Numbered from the stretch's first letter, positions 1 through 12,302 are shown. The stretch: DNA of 64,000 nt from Owenia fusiformis (GCA_903813345.2 CAIIXF020000011.1:4362571-4426570); one strand, 5' to 3'. Translations and numbers: made by a program. Notes: a model not told the origin generated them from the letters alone.

Positions 1-130
1 CGCAAGACTTTGGATTCATCCCAAAATGAAGGTCGATTCGAGCCTCCCTATTGACTGCTGGCTCTCGTATTGCTCTAAATTGTCCCAGATTGCGTCAGAT
101 TGTCCTAGAATGTCCCAGATTGCGTCTGAC
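1..130. repeat. Copy 1 of a dispersed direct repeat (partner at 27,085)
   Basis: The block with GACTTTGGATTCATCCC and repeated TGTCCCAGATTGCGTC(T)GA phrases recurs in the same orientation at about 27,085-27,205. At 27 kb it lies just upstream of the promoter of the minus-strand PC4-like pseudogene, so it may be a flank or end of the same unit. It is cut by the window start. Confidence 0.8.
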
Positions 131-217
131 TCAGAATTTAGAATTTATCCATTTTAGTAGGCTCCATTGCGACGTATAATACAACTGTCCTTTCAAATTT
201 TGGTCCTACTCTCTATT

Positions 218-329
218 GATCTACATGATGACCTAATTGCGATTATTTTCCTTATTATTTAAGGACCAACAAAGATCTACATGATGACCTAATTGCAATT
301 ATTTTCCTTATTATTTAAGGACCAACAAA
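218..329. repeat. Two tandem 56-bp units
   Basis: The unit starting GATCTACATGATGACC occurs at 218-273 and 274-329 with one visible mismatch (TTGCGATT against TTGCAATT). The flanking stretch from 330 to about 1,285 is AT-rich and I see no gene in it. Confidence 0.9.
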
Positions 330-1291
330 GGCCGTAAGGAAAGGGGACCATAATCCCCAGGGGACTATTATTTCGTTTACACCAGAATGTTTTAATTGTA
401 TTATATATGTTTCAATTGTATTATATATGTTTTATGATGCATGCCACTCTAATAAAATAAATGTATTATTGATTCAGTAATCATTATAATAATCTATAAA
501 CCTTCGCCCGTTTGATCATTCGATGCAATTAACAATTGCGTACTTCCGTATCACTTTCCCATTGGTTAGTGGGTATGCATTATACCGCAAATGAATCTGT
601 CATGCACCCTTTTTGTATCGTGTTTACCGCATTATAAGACAGTGTTAAGATCAAAATTGTTAAAAAATAAATGAGAATAAACAAAAAAGCTTCTAGAAAA
701 TGTTATTCATCCTTGCACTCATTGAGAAATCAGCTATCATTATTGTGATATTGGTATCCGTCTTAACCCCAGTTTCCTTAATTCAAACGTTTCTACTCAG
801 TTCATACTGACACAACCAAATACTAACTAGTAATTGATATTTGTCTTATTTTATTAACGTATATGTATGTTCAATAATTGCACAGTACCATCCATGAGAT
901 TTGAAACTGCAAATCCCCTTTTGATAACTTATTAGGCCTATTTACAGTATGTTTGACAATCCACATAAACATCGATTTTTCATGAATTTCAGTTTTTAAT
1001 GAATAAACAGAATCTATTTACAAACATTAGCATGTTTTGATATGCTTTCCGATAAAAACTCTTGTGTCATACTTTTAGAAAGGACAGCTGTTCTTTGAAT
1101 TTATTTATTTGATTACAAAACAATCTTCATGTAACATATTTTCAATTCGTTTTTTGCCAAAGGACCAGTCGCAATTTATTAAGACCAAAAATCCAATGTT
1201 CAAAGCATAATATCGAAATTAAAGATAACGTAATTCTAACCTTGTGTCATAATTAAGCCTTTACGGATAACAGTTCAGTAGAATGACACAA

Positions 1292-1300
1292 GTATAAAAG
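1292..1300 (+). promoter_or_regulatory. Possible TATA box
   Basis: GTATAAAAG is followed about 30 bases later by CATCAGTAGTC. No convincing reading frame follows before the MITE at 1,337, so this may be an orphan promoter of a lost gene. Confidence 0.35.
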
Positions 1301-1336
1301 TAGTTCTCTCCATCAGTAGTCATCAATTACTACGGC

Positions 1337-1720
1337 GCCCGGGGGTTTCACTCCAATATACCTCTCAATACCTATGTGCCGCGCAAAAGACCCCCTTTTG
1401 AGCATTTTTCCTTGTCAATTTCCTCACAAGATTGTAAGTTTCCATGTATACTTCCTTTCAGTAAATTTCCTGACTAATATTGGTATATTAACTAAAAAAA
1501 TCCTCTTTTCGGATGATTTGCACCAGACCTCGCAAATTGATTTTACTGATGTATTAGCATTATTTTTTGAAAAACTGATTTTTGAATTAAAAAGGCGATT
1601 CTTCGACAAATTTTCCATGTTTTTCCTCTCAAATTGGCCAGGTTTCATGGTTTATGCCATAAGCCAGAATCGCCCATGCTGCACATACCTACCCAAATAA
1701 TTTAGAGTAAACCCCCGGGC
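1337..1720. mobile_element. 384-bp MITE with 12-bp inverted ends and 6-bp target duplication
   Basis: The left end GCCCGGGGGTTT and the right end AAACCCCCGGGC are perfect inverted repeats, extended imperfectly inwards (CACTCC against ACTCTA). The element is flanked on both sides by TACGGC (1,331-1,336 and 1,721-1,726), which defines the ends exactly. Short open frames inside are not credible genes. Elements with this style of G-run terminus are common in marine invertebrates; the transposase family cannot be told from the ends alone. Confidence 0.85.
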
Positions 1721-1851
1721 TACGGCATTACTACTGCATTTAGAGAAAGGACTGCATTACCTTACTCGAGTCTCTAGCTTACAGCTAGACGAAACTTCAT
1801 TGATTTCGTATGTAATGGCTATACGCACCTACACGCACCTAGAACTCATTT

Positions 1852-2088
1852 TTAATAAATTTTATAAATATTTTTAAGAATATTAATCATATTTAGGATG
1901 AAGCGTTGCTTGTCTGGATTTAGATATTTCAAAATTTCATTTCGGAGTTTGACACATGGTGAAATTTTCTCGCTGTAGCTAAAAATGGCTTCCGGTTCTG
2001 GACGTGAATAACATTTGAAATTATTCTCGCTTAAAGAAATCAAATATAACAATAGATTCAGACGGGGATGTGAGCTGATGTTCTTCAA
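1852..2088 (-). CDS. Unidentified small ORF, possible exon
   Basis: A 78-codon open frame on the minus strand, with content such as FKCYSRPEPEAIFSYSEK and a lysine/asparagine-rich end. It has no recognisable domain, no clear TATA box and no second copy elsewhere in the window. Composition looks more protein-like than most chance frames here, but in AT-rich DNA a frame this size is weak evidence. It may be a lone exon of a degraded gene or nothing. Confidence 0.2.
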   Translation of the reverse strand: MKNISSHPRLNLLLYLISLSENNFKCYSRPEPEAIFSYSEKISPCVKLRNEILKYLNPDKQRFILNMINILKNIYKIY

Positions 2089-2774
2089 ATCTATACATAA
2101 AGGTATATTTCATATTATTATGCCATATTTACTGTGCGTGTGACACAATGATTTACAATATTTATAATACTACAGGCAGCTCAATCTTCCTCCTCAAAGC
2201 CGGAATATAGAGAAGGCTTTGGACCGAAGTAAGCATTACCAATGCATTTAAGTTCCATTAGTATTTTTTCAAAGGCAGAGGTGCATGATGCAATACTGGA
2301 ATAAGATACAAAGGAATTAACTTAACTTATTTTTGTCATGACTTTGTCATTTACAAAGCTGTATGACGCACTTACATATAAATATTACTACAAATTGATA
2401 TAAACAAGACTATCAATTTTATAAATGTAATGTTTTAACTGCTAAAACAACAACACATTGTTTACATATATTAATAAAGACATTCACATAGCAGTTAACC
2501 GTCAACAATGATATCTGGTTTAAATAGTTCCCTCTATTTAAAATAAATACTTGTCCTGCTTTATATTCTGACAAAATGACCAAACTATATCTTACTTGAA
2601 ACCATTCTATAAATCAACGACTACAATCCTAAATGCTTTTGCAACTTGCAATTGTTTTTACCGTAATTCGGTCAAATAATTGCATCAACAGCATTACGTT
2701 GAATATTTTAATTCAACACATGAATAAATTGTCAAGTTGGTCATGGAATTGCAGAAGAACATTTATTTTTCGAC

Positions 2775-3224
2775 TGGAAACATCAATAGGCGTTCCAGAT
2801 TTTGTTGGAACTATGAAGGACATCGAGGAATGTTATTATGATGATTGAATTATGTCAGCGGTGTCATTCAGTCTTATTTTTTTTAATTGTACGTTTGTTT
2901 CATCACGTGTTAAAATGTGAAAATCAATCATGAACTTTTTTATCTTTTAGGAAAATACATTTTCAGATGATACTGTAAACAGCCGATTAGAATCCATACT
3001 TTGCGAGGTTGGGTTGGAGAGTGAGAAGGGGCGTCATCCTGAAAAGTTTGTTACCCAAGGTTATTGCCGGTAATTCATTTATATCAGCGCTTTCGTTCAA
3101 ATTTCTGTTGATGTACTTATTACGTTTCACTTCAGATACTTTAAAATGTAAAAAATCATTTTCAGAAAGTGTGGGTCACAGCCGCCTGGAATCTCTGCCT
3201 AATAAATTACGACTTTGTTCATAG
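2775..3224 (+). pseudogene. Partial, broken copy of the zinc-finger gene's three downstream exons
   Basis: Three short exons match those of the gene at 22,616-23,829: about 2,775-2,833, 2,967-3,059 and 3,166-3,224. Peptide cores agree (ETSIGVPDFVGTMKDIEE, RLESILCEVGLES, ESVGHSRLESLP). The first acceptor is spoiled (CGAC where the other copy has CAG) and the first donor has lost its G (GAATGTT for GAAGGTT), so splicing is unlikely. The second donor CAAG/GTTATT and the last acceptor TTTTCAG remain good. The zinc-finger exon itself is absent upstream; only unrelated AT-rich sequence is found from 2,100 to 2,770. Confidence 0.7.
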
Positions 3225-3869
3225 TTTTTGATGATTTGGTTTGTGTATTAATGAAATCAATACAGGTTCAGAGTCTTTAAGTTCATGTGTTTGAAAATTA
3301 CTTCGGATAAGAATTTGTATAATGAAACTTGCAGATACGAGTAGTATATATCGCTCGAAAGGCGCCAGGAACATTTTGAACAATCAGGAAATTTGATAAA
3401 ATCGGTCATTTGGTGCATTCAAGGATTAAGAAGTTTGCTAAAAAGTCGACTTTCTTTAGCATTAGTAAAATTGCTTGTTAAGTTTATGGTGAAATAGGAT
3501 TAAAATAGTTTAGGCTTTATATAATTTTACGCTATAAAGTAACCTCCATCATAAAAGAAATTAAAAAACATTTTATTTATCATTTCATTCTTGATAAAAC
3601 TAGTTGGATGATTAGCGAAACATCGAAAATAAAACATTTTACTCTGAAGTAAATGAACTTAAGTTATTATTAATATATTACCAGAGTGATGAATTTACAC
3701 AGAAATTTTATTTATCCATTTTCACGCTACAAAGCAACCTCAATCATATAAAATATATAAACAAAAAACATTTTATTAATCAATTCGTGATCTAGTAAGA
3801 TAACCTTATTTAACGCGTGTGTATATTTGTCTCATTGTTTTTGACCAATTTTATTTTAATTTTTTTGAG

Positions 3870-4154
3870 GTTTGAACTACTGCAAAAACTAACAGGGATT
3901 ATTTCCACGTGTTTGACGTATTCCAAGAGAAGTACTTTCAACGAGTTGTGTAGAATTAAGAACGACAGGGAATGCGTTCGTTTCTCCATATGGAATACAG
4001 ATATGGAACAAATGAGATCTGAGTGTCGAAAAGTTAATTTCAAAAACGTCACACTCGAGATGTTTCCCATGGAAACACCAACTTGGAGAAGCATTGCAAA
4101 TCATTCATTCGCCTACATTGTAACCGATGAAGTAGAACGATTAGCCTTGCGTAG
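3870..4154 (+). pseudogene. Orphan duplicate of exon 2 of the PC4-like gene at 20.8 kb
   Basis: This exon, from acceptor TTTTGAG/G to donor GTAG/GTAAGT, is about 90% identical to 21,343-21,636. It differs by a clean 9-base deletion that keeps the frame. It encodes a Cys/Phe-rich stretch including ECVRFSIWNTDM and MFPMETPTWRSIANHSFAY. Homology extends upstream (the GAAGTTTGCTAAAAAGTCGAC motif near 3,430, matching 21,112) and downstream into the intron (to about 4,306). Exon 1 and exon 3 of the other copy are missing: upstream is the zinc-finger pseudogene, downstream is LINE-A. It is therefore a rearranged fragment. Confidence 0.75.
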
Positions 4155-4650
4155 GTAAGTATTTTTTCAACAGTGATAATGCGTAGATCTAAAATTAATA
4201 ATAATTTCGAGCACTAGTCTTATCCTAGTAATTTCATGGAGTTTAGAATTATAAGCGCGGTATTTTTGATTGTTCTTATAAATTTAAATGCAATGTTTAC
4301 ATTGTCAATTATTTACCGCACTAAGTTGAAAGCAGCACAGATTTTTCTCTCCAAGAATAGGGCGATGCTTCACAGCATTAAGCTTTGGATATTTTCGAAA
4401 ACTAGATAGGGATTATTGCGAATATCTTGGCTATACAGTGTGGAATTATCTTAGAGGAACTCTTTATACAAAAAGAGATATTTGAAGAATTTTTTCTTCA
4501 GATTTTTGTGAAAGTTTATAAGGATACTTAGATGTAGTATACAGTGACCTATTGATTGCCAATTAGTTCATTCTGCAAGTGCAATATTGGATTTATTAAA
4601 CCAATTAACCCTGAACATGCTCCTAAGAACATTGGCCACCTAGCAATGGC

Positions 4651-5150
4651 ATGGATAAAACTGTTACCTTAACCCAATTAATAGGGCCTGATGACTCTGA
4701 ACTTGAGGGACCATCTCAAGATAGCTCACCGATCTCTAACAGAGTTAGCCTCTCCCCTCAATCTTGTTCCAAGGAAGGGGTGTCTTTGGCAACCACTCCA
4801 GAGGGGACAATCAATATTCCAATAGAGTTAGAGCCAGAACCTGATAATAGCCAAACTACAGCTAAGACAGTCTTGAGACGTTCATCCCGGCTCGTGTCAA
4901 AATCGACCCCTAAGACGCCTAAGAGCCTGGCTTCAACCTTAAGAGGGAAATTTAGGCTAACACGTGCAAAGGGTAAGGCTCCTATTCCAGACAACTCTAT
5001 TCAGCTTTTGTTGGAAATTCTTCAGGACTTAAAGACAGACTTTCTGAACCACCTGGTTGCTCATTAGACCTTATAAGGCAAGTCACATCCATTAGGCTTG
5101 TCAATCAAATTCTTATCCAATCAGCTAATAGTGATGCTTTATGGGATAAT
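4651..5150 (+). pseudogene. LINE-A ORF1, N-terminal part
   Basis: An open frame of 138 codons starts at ATG 4,651 and encodes a low-complexity, Ser/Pro/Thr-rich leader with a basic patch (VLRRSSRLVSKSTPKTPKS). It hits a stop at 5,065. The sequence stays protein-like in another frame (VTSIRLVNQILIQSANSDALW) up to about 5,150, so a frameshift near 5,070 is likely. The same protein resumes at 6,546 after a foreign insertion. CR1/L2 ORF1 proteins bind the element RNA; this N-terminal part has no named domain. The assignment rests mainly on position and continuity with the downstream half. Confidence 0.55.
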
Positions 5151-6545
5151 ATTTATGTTTATAAACATAACAAAAGCACATGTTATAATTTCATACTTTA
5201 CAGTCAGTGAACATGAACTGAATGATAGCAATTGACCAACATTTTTTTAACCAAGAGTCTTCATACATTTTGTTATGCTTGCTACATAGATTTTCCAGTT
5301 AATATATGTAAAGTAAATGTAAGTCTCCTTTAGGTAAATTGATTCATGTTCTAATAATCCCTAACATCTAAATTTGATATCATAAAGCAATTGCTTTTGG
5401 GGTCATTTCAAGAATTAAATGTAGATGCCAGCACAAAAGCTTGAAATGTATGGGAAATTTTGTACAAATTGAAAACTTGTATTGGTTCTTTCAACTGGTC
5501 CCTACCTACCACAAAGGGTTGCACTCATTCATGCCCTTCATTTATGCAATAATTCTGCACTTTTCAACCTCTATCACCATGTTGTACCAGGGTGTTTCCA
5601 AATTTGAAATTGATGATCTTTTGTATTTATGTAACCATATGCAAATGGTAAGAGATAATGAATTGTCCCATTTCCTAGGGTTGTTCCATATGAGACCCGT
5701 TCTAATAAATTTTCTCTAAGGTAAAAACCCTTGTAAACAGGTTTTTGGACAAATGGAACATCAAAAATAGTGAATTTGTCCTTGTGTTGTTCAGGAGACC
5801 TCATTCTTACACAGTCATTATACATTGAACATATCTCAACCATCAGAAAAATAAAGTGCAGATGTTCAAGATTGAACTAACAGGATATGAAACAATAAAT
5901 TAAAGACAGAGCTATCTTCACACTGACTTGCCGGAAGTACTCACAAAAGCAAGTCTGAGCAAAAAGAAACTTTTGTAAAATCATTAAACTCTAGAAAAGG
6001 CAATAGATGAGTTTATTATATCAATGTTAGCCAAGTGAACCATGGCCAAGTACATTGTAGTAATCTCAAGTCTTTGGAACAGTATACGGTTATCTTGAAG
6101 TCTTTTACATCAAGCAAATACATTGGATTTTGTAATTATATAATGTCTTTGGAGTCATATCTTTAATATACCATATGTAGGTAAGTAAATGACACATTTC
6201 TTATGATTAACACTAGTATGAATTATGTTTTATTGAAATGGTACTTATAACATGTGCTTTTGAAAGATTTACAAACAAACTTTACATCATGTGACCCTGA
6301 ATACCTCACCTCATTGGTCGAAATTTGAATAAGGCCACTCCTCTTAATTAAAAAAATTACCAATTTTCAAATAAGGATTTCTAAAAAAGTAAAGCATAAT
6401 TGCAATAATTGATAAACGAATTTCAAGGAGAATGTATTCATAAACATCTGTGACAATTTTTATGGTGATCTGTTGGCTACAACTAACAGAAAATCAAAAA
6501 TATTCCTCTTGATTAGAATTTTTCATATTCCTAATATTTTCAAAT
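5150..6545. mobile_element. Unidentified 1.4-kb insertion in LINE-A ORF1
   Basis: Coding continuity of LINE-A ORF1 stops in the codons after SDALW and resumes at NDSIFTGQ, so the intervening AT-rich 1.4 kb is foreign. It has no clear inverted ends and only weak open frames (for example 5,441-5,719) without a domain. AATATTT occurs at both edges and could be part of a target duplication. Confidence 0.45.
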
Positions 6546-7690
6546 TTAGAATGACTCCATTTTTACTGGTCAAGCTGCTTTTATAGTGGAGGCTCTGTCT
6601 TTAAAAGAAAAAGCTATTGCCAATACTGAATCACTCTCTGCTCTCCAGAAAACAAATGAAGACCTTGTTCAACAACTTGCCTCAAAGACTGCTACATGTT
6701 GTGAGCTTGATAAAGAGTGTCAGTCACTACGTGAACCACAAAATGAATGAATCCATGTAGTTAAAAAAAACCTCACATGCAAAACAAACTCTTGTTTTAG
6801 GATCATCAATACTGCGTGGTTTTGACTCCGAGAAACTTAACAACACCGAAGTAGACTGCATCAGGGGGGGGGGGACTTTAATGATGTCAATAAGAAACTC
6901 ACCAAAAATATATAAATATTCCCGCGTTGTTCTCCAGATTGACAGTAATGACTGCTCTAGTGACAAACCTGCCAAGGATATTGTATCTGACTACCAGCTT
7001 CTTATTAAAGGAGATAAGAATGTAGCTGAAGAGACCATTGTGTCAAGTATATGCCCAAGATTTGACAAACCAGATGTGCAAAAGAAGATTGACTCAGTAA
7101 ATGCTGAACTTCAGGTCTTATGCGGTGATGAAAAAGTCACCTTTATCAATAATGACACCCAAGGCTTCAAATTTCAAGATGGTTGTGTTAATGAAGGCTA
7201 CATCTGGGGTGACAAAATCCATCTATCTAAACCTGGAATCGAACAGACTGGCCAAAAAAATGTCACTAGACTGCAAAATGGTTGATATCACCAAAAACAA
7301 TTGCAAGCGTCAACAGGACAAGCTCAATGCCCCAAAACCCAAAATGCAAAAAGTAATACTAATACCCCACACCCCCAAGAGCAAATAACCAACAAGCCCT
7401 ATGCTGATAACCAACCTGAGCGCAATACCAATGTCCCCCCTCCCCCAAGAAGGAATAATCAACGAGCCCACATACAACATATTAATGACCAGAAAACTCC
7501 CTCATGTGTAAGTGTGGCGAATCATAACATCTTGCGAACACTTGCTGGCACACTAGCACTGTCGGGTGTCATTGGTGCAAGGCTTTGGGCCACAAGAAAT
7601 CAAGGTGCCCTGAAGCTGAACTATACAGACAAAGGGAAGCCCACCAACACTGGGAGACCAATAGTTATTCGGAAACCGGTGATGACATAG
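6546..7690 (+). pseudogene. LINE-A ORF1, coiled coil, SGNH esterase-like domain and zinc knuckles
   Basis: In broken frames one reads a coiled-coil-like stretch (6,546-6,740), then an esterase-like domain: LGSSILRGF (block I, GDS-like), LQIDSNDC (block III) and GDKIHLSKPG (block V with catalytic His). A CCHC-type knuckle region follows at 7,507-7,615 (CKCGES, CHWCKALGHKKSRCP). This order is the hallmark of ORF1 in CR1/L2 LINEs, where the esterase and knuckles act in RNP formation. At least three frameshifts or stops break it, one in the G-run at 6,867 and one inside the knuckles, so it is dead. Confidence 0.8.
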
Positions 7691-7772
7691 CCATATCTCC
7701 AGCTACAGGACATCCCCCCTATCTGACCCAGTCTCTAAACCAAGTAAAACTAGACGTGGACTGAGAAAACAA

Positions 7773-8090
7773 ATGGAAAAGACTACCACTGACCTCATAG
7801 TAGCATTCAATAATGTCCAGCATCTTGGAATTTCGAAACAATATGAATTGAATGAACTCTTAAAGTCTAATAAGTATGATATCTTAGGGGTAGTAGAAAC
7901 CTTCTTTAATGGATTCAATACTTTAACTATATGTAATGATCAATATAAATTCATTTCCAAGAACAGAGTTGGTAAAGGTGGCGGTGGTATTGGGTTCTTC
8001 ATTAAAAAGGAGATTACTATCTTAAACGATAATCTATTAGATTCAATGGAGGATGATTTTGAAAGGTTATGGACCAGTGTACAAAGAACG
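7773..8090 (+). pseudogene. LINE-A ORF2, start of the endonuclease domain
   Basis: The frame from ATG 7,773 reads like the N-terminus of an APE-type (EEP) endonuclease: VAFNNVQHL (Asn motif), DILGVVETF (Glu motif) and GKGGGGIGFFIKKEI. Around codon 105 the sequence stops matching and LINE-B begins. The rest of the endonuclease and the linker to the RT are missing, because the element resumes at 12,303 already at the start of the RT region. The LINE-B insertion was therefore accompanied or followed by a deletion of LINE-A sequence. Confidence 0.8.
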
Positions 8091-8149
8091 CCTCCAAGGC
8101 AATCGGTAAAGAGACTCAGCAATCTCTCTACAAAACTCCTACAAAATAA

Positions 8150-8716
8150 TTAGGAACAAGGCAACAACTGGGCTCAAAAAAGAGCACAAAAGGAGGATAT
8201 TGCAAATTTACTCGATGACAAAATTGAACAAGTGAAATCTACGGTAAAAACAGATATGGAAATACTCAGAACGGACATGCAGGGGCAAATTACACCGATC
8301 ACAAATGAAATGACGAATATTCGACAAAATGTCAACAACGAAAAAAACGACATAGATATTGTTATTCGAAATATACCACACTCGAAGGATGAGGACATAT
8401 CCAGCAAGGTAAACGACATATTGTCATCTATTAATCTCAGTGACATCCGCCCTGTATCTGTTGAGAGAATGTATTCTAGAAACAATGCACTCGGTATACA
8501 TTTGTCACCATGCAGTCAATTGACAACAAAAAACGTATTTTGTCCGTAAAAAGACAATTGAGGCTGATAGATGTACATCGTAATATATATATCGATTCAA
8601 GGAAAACTAGCGCAGAGCTCAAAGATGAGTCCAACCTACGAGCAATTCTTCGGGCTGCACCAACGCTTAATGATAATTTGGTCGTACGTAATGGAAAGCT
8701 GATTCCTCGCCATTAA
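8150..8716 (+). pseudogene. LINE-B ORF1 (L1 ORF1p-like RNA-binding protein)
   Basis: A coiled-coil-like stretch (8,215-8,345) precedes an RRM-like core, DIDIVIRNIPHSKDEDISSK, and a C-terminal basic domain with RILSVKRQLRLIDVHR and ending in NGKLIPRH. This order resembles L1 ORF1p-type chaperones, which coat the LINE RNA. A frameshift near 8,500-8,515 separates the RRM from the C-terminal domain. The start is lost at the 5' truncation. Confidence 0.7.
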
Positions 8717-9039
8717 ATCGACCGAATCTGATTGCATCAACCCCACTGACGGAAAATGACACAGAGCTCCCTCAGCCAAAAGCAGTAGTGCCTCCATCAT
8801 CGGCGGTACCCAGGGGACAGCGACCCCCCCCCCCCCCCAACCAGCTGCCAGGACTACTAGGGCCCCTAGGCCCACTACACAAAAGCCCAATGCTCCCCGT
8901 GTTGTTTTAGCAACACCATCCACACCAGTTAATACAGCAGCTCACCCTCTTGACACGCCCACAGTCCACAATACTCCCACAGTCCAAGCCATTACCCCTC
9001 GATCAAATGTTCCCACTTCATAGGAATACGGCCGGCATC

Positions 9040-12000
9040 GGAATGAAGAGAGGCTTAAAATTGGCACGTGGAGTGTTAATAGCTGGTCGTGTTATTATAA
9101 TGATAATTCTGTGTTCAGGAATTCAGTTCTAGATCAGATGAAATTTGATATATTGTGTTTAAATGAAACCTTTTAAAGGAATAATGATATCTTAAATATC
9201 CATGGAAATGAGGATTATGTTTGGACAGGCCATAACCGTCCGACTACACACCACAATGCACGTCGAGGATCAGGTGGGGTTGGAATACTTCTCAAAAAGT
9301 CACAGAGGACATACTATGGATCAAGCTGACACCCAAATTCCACTGTAGGATCAACGATGCATATGTATACATGTATGTGCAGCATACCTACCCCCCAAGG
9401 ATACCTAGCGTTCCAGTGATGCAGTGGAATTCTACAATACCCTCCTATTTCAGTTGTATGAATATCAAAATATTGGTCAAGTGTGTATACGTGGGGATTT
9501 CAATTCTCGCTGTGGTGATAATCCCATTTATATCGAAGGTGTCTACCTTCCTTCACCACGTGAAGTGAGTGATCATGCGCAAAACGGCTATGGGGACCAG
9601 CTTATAGATTTTTTAACTACTACAAATTTGTGCATGCTCAATGGTCGGGCGAAATCAATGGATTTTACATCAATCTCTCAAATGGAAATGGAGGATTGGA
9701 AAAACGTTCAAGTGCACACGATGACAAGTGTTTGTCAAATGATGCAATTACTTTCCCTACAACCTAATGCACGCCCTGGTCATTCAATCTTGGAATGCAG
9801 CTTAAGGAGACATGAGCGTCATCCTCCTGAGACGTTTATACCGCCCACCGCCCCCCCCCCCCCCAATCCGCACCGACGCCTCCACCGAAGTATGACTTGC
9901 ATCAGATTGAGGAAAACTTTATGAACAATGATGAAATTCAGCCATTAATACAACAAACAATCCGAAACATTGAATGATACACGCAAGACTCTGTAACAGT
10001 TAATAACGCATATAACGAATTCACAAAACTTATATTACGGAGATGAGTGATAAACTACCATGTAAAAATACAAAATCATTAAATAAGCGAGCCAAGGCTA
10101 TAGCGAAGCCGTACTGGTGCAAGGAACTACAGGATCAATGCGATGTCGTTTCTAGGAAAGAAAAAATATGGCTACAATGTAAAAACCCACGGAATACAGG
10201 TCGTCTGAGGGCGGAATTTAATCATGAACGCCGATCCTTCGATAGATTGCTGAGACGTCATAAACGGCAACATCAGTTACATGAAAAGGAACACTTACTG
10301 GAATTATACACTAATAAGTACGATCAACGTTCCTTTGGGGAGGAATTTGGGGAAATCGGTATGTCGAATGAAAGAACCACTAAAACTGAAATTCCGATGG
10401 AAATTAAATTAGATGATGATAATATATCAAGAGACACAAATGTTGTTATGAATCATTGGAAAGCCGAGTTTGAAAAAATGTACAATAATATTGATAGTGA
10501 ACACTTCGATAATGCACACTTAAATGGTGTTCGGAATCACATGCAGGGATTAGACACAAGTGAAGATGTTGATGTAAACCCAGAGCTTAATAAGGACATC
10601 ACCCATGATGACGTAGCCAAAGCTTTTTACCATGCTAAATAACGCAAAGCTGCTGGGTTCGATGGAATATTTGCAGAAATCCTAAAAAAACAAACTGCAT
10701 CAATATTATAGTTTCTACATGTTTTTCACTTGGCAAGGTGCTAGAGATATGGAACCAAAGTATAATATACCCAATTTTCAAGACAGGCGGCCGTCGGGTC
10801 CCCATGGACTATCGTGGTATTTGCCTCATATCGGTCCCATGTAAGATATATTGTGACATTTTGAACTCACGGCTCATGAAGTGGCTAGAGACACATAACA
10901 AGCTGTCGGACCTTCAAAACGGTTTTAAAGGTGACCGCAGTTGTTTGGACCACATATATTCATTAACCTCTATTAGAGGGAATCGTAAACAAAAGAAGGA
11001 ATCGACATTTGAAGTGTACGTCGACGCAAAACGTTGTTTCGATACCATCAACAGGGACTGTCTGTATTACAAGCTTGCAAGTGCGGGAGTCAAAGGACGC
11101 ATGTTAAAAGCTATACAGTCTCTTTAAGTAGGAGTGCAATACTCAGTTCGCATGAATGGGACACTAACATCGTGGTTTGACGTGCACTCAGGTTTGAAAC
11201 AAGGCTGTAGGCTCAGTCCGACTCTATTCGCCATCTATTCAAATGCTTTGGCTAACGAAATATCCGCTATGCGATGCGAGGTCGACGTAGGAGATATTAA
11301 CATAGGAATGCTGCTATACGCAGATGATATAGTCCTCATTACCCCAACAGAGGATAATCTACAATCTATGCTGAACTGCCTTAACAACTGGTACTGTAAA
11401 TGGAGAATGACAGTTAACGCATCAAAAACAAAAGTCGTGCATCATAGACCGAATGCGACAGCACGTTCTACTTACAAATTTAAATGTGGACATATTGATC
11501 TCGATTAAGCTCAAGAGTATAAGTATCTCGGATTGGCAATTAATGAGCACATGGATATGACTAAGACCGCAACCATTCTTGCAAAATCTGGTTCACGAGC
11601 ACTTGGCGCAGTTATGACGAAATCTAGAGCCAAAGGGGGCTTCAGCTACGATGTTTATACCTACCTATTTGATACCCTAGTCAAACCAGTTCTGCTCTAT
11701 GGTGCTGCAATATGGGGTTTAACTAAATCGGCCAGAAACGCATATACTATCGTACACAACAAGTCGTGCCGATTCTTCCTAGGAGTAGGGCAACACACTC
11801 CCAATACGACAACCCAAGGCGATATGTGCTGGGCATCAATGACCACCAAAATCAAAGTTGAAATAGGGAGATACAGTGCCACTCCCCTTGCGGACAGGAC
11901 TTGTTCATGTTCAAATGAGTCTATTGAGTCTATTCTACTTTCTAATTGACTGTCCCTTGCATGAAACATTACGTTTTAACCTTTTTCAAAGAGCTAGAGA

Positions 12001-12127
12001 TATCATTCCTGACTTTGAAAACCTTCGATCATTAGGGAAATACTGTAATATAATGTGCACCCCTTCATTGCAGCGCATACTAGCAAAGACAATTGGTATT
12101 ATGATGTCAAATAGACTTATAATTTAA
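9040..12127 (+). pseudogene. LINE-B ORF2: endonuclease and reverse transcriptase, inactivated
   Basis: The endonuclease begins near 9,050 (LKIGTWSVNSWS, FDILCLNETF) and continues through GDFNSRCGDN at about 9,495, with several stops. RT motifs are clear: DYRGICLISVPCKIYCDIL, the DAKRCFDTINRDC box, GLKQGCRLSPTLF and LLYADDIVLI (catalytic DD near 11,322). A thumb and tail follow (PVLLYGAAIWG). Stops or frameshifts occur at least near 9,174, 10,640, 11,125, 11,505 and 11,947. In an intact LINE this protein nicks the target and primes reverse transcription from it. The SPTLF block is unlike LINE-A and LINE-C, so it belongs to a different clade, which I do not name. Confidence 0.8.
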
Positions 12128-12302
12128 AACTATTCAGTGTTATAAAATGTAAAACGTCTCTCATAAGCCGGTGCCGGCTGGGCTGTGTGTTTTTATTCAT
12201 TTTTAGTGCAAAACATGTAATATTTTTTATGTATATATTTACAGCGTACGTGAGACTCTAATAAATATTTAACTAAACTAAACTAAAACTAACTTATAGT
12301 TT

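Larger units (their letters stand above)
8091..12298 (+). mobile_element. LINE-B: second decayed non-LTR retrotransposon nested in LINE-A
   Basis: It holds an L1-like ORF1 (8,150-8,716), a Pro-rich linker with long C-runs, and an ORF2 with endonuclease and RT (9,040-12,127). It ends in a short simple-repeat tail (AACTAAACTAAACTAAAAC) at about 12,298. The 3' UTR has a small hairpin, AAGCCGGTGCCGGCTGG, near 12,166. Both flanks are LINE-A ORF2, so LINE-B is younger than LINE-A, yet it is itself full of stops. Its 5' end appears truncated at about 8,091. Confidence 0.8.

Noticed and set aside
1374-1700. 108-codon frame and its antisense frame as genes
   Set aside because: Both lie wholly inside the 384-bp MITE and have no domain.
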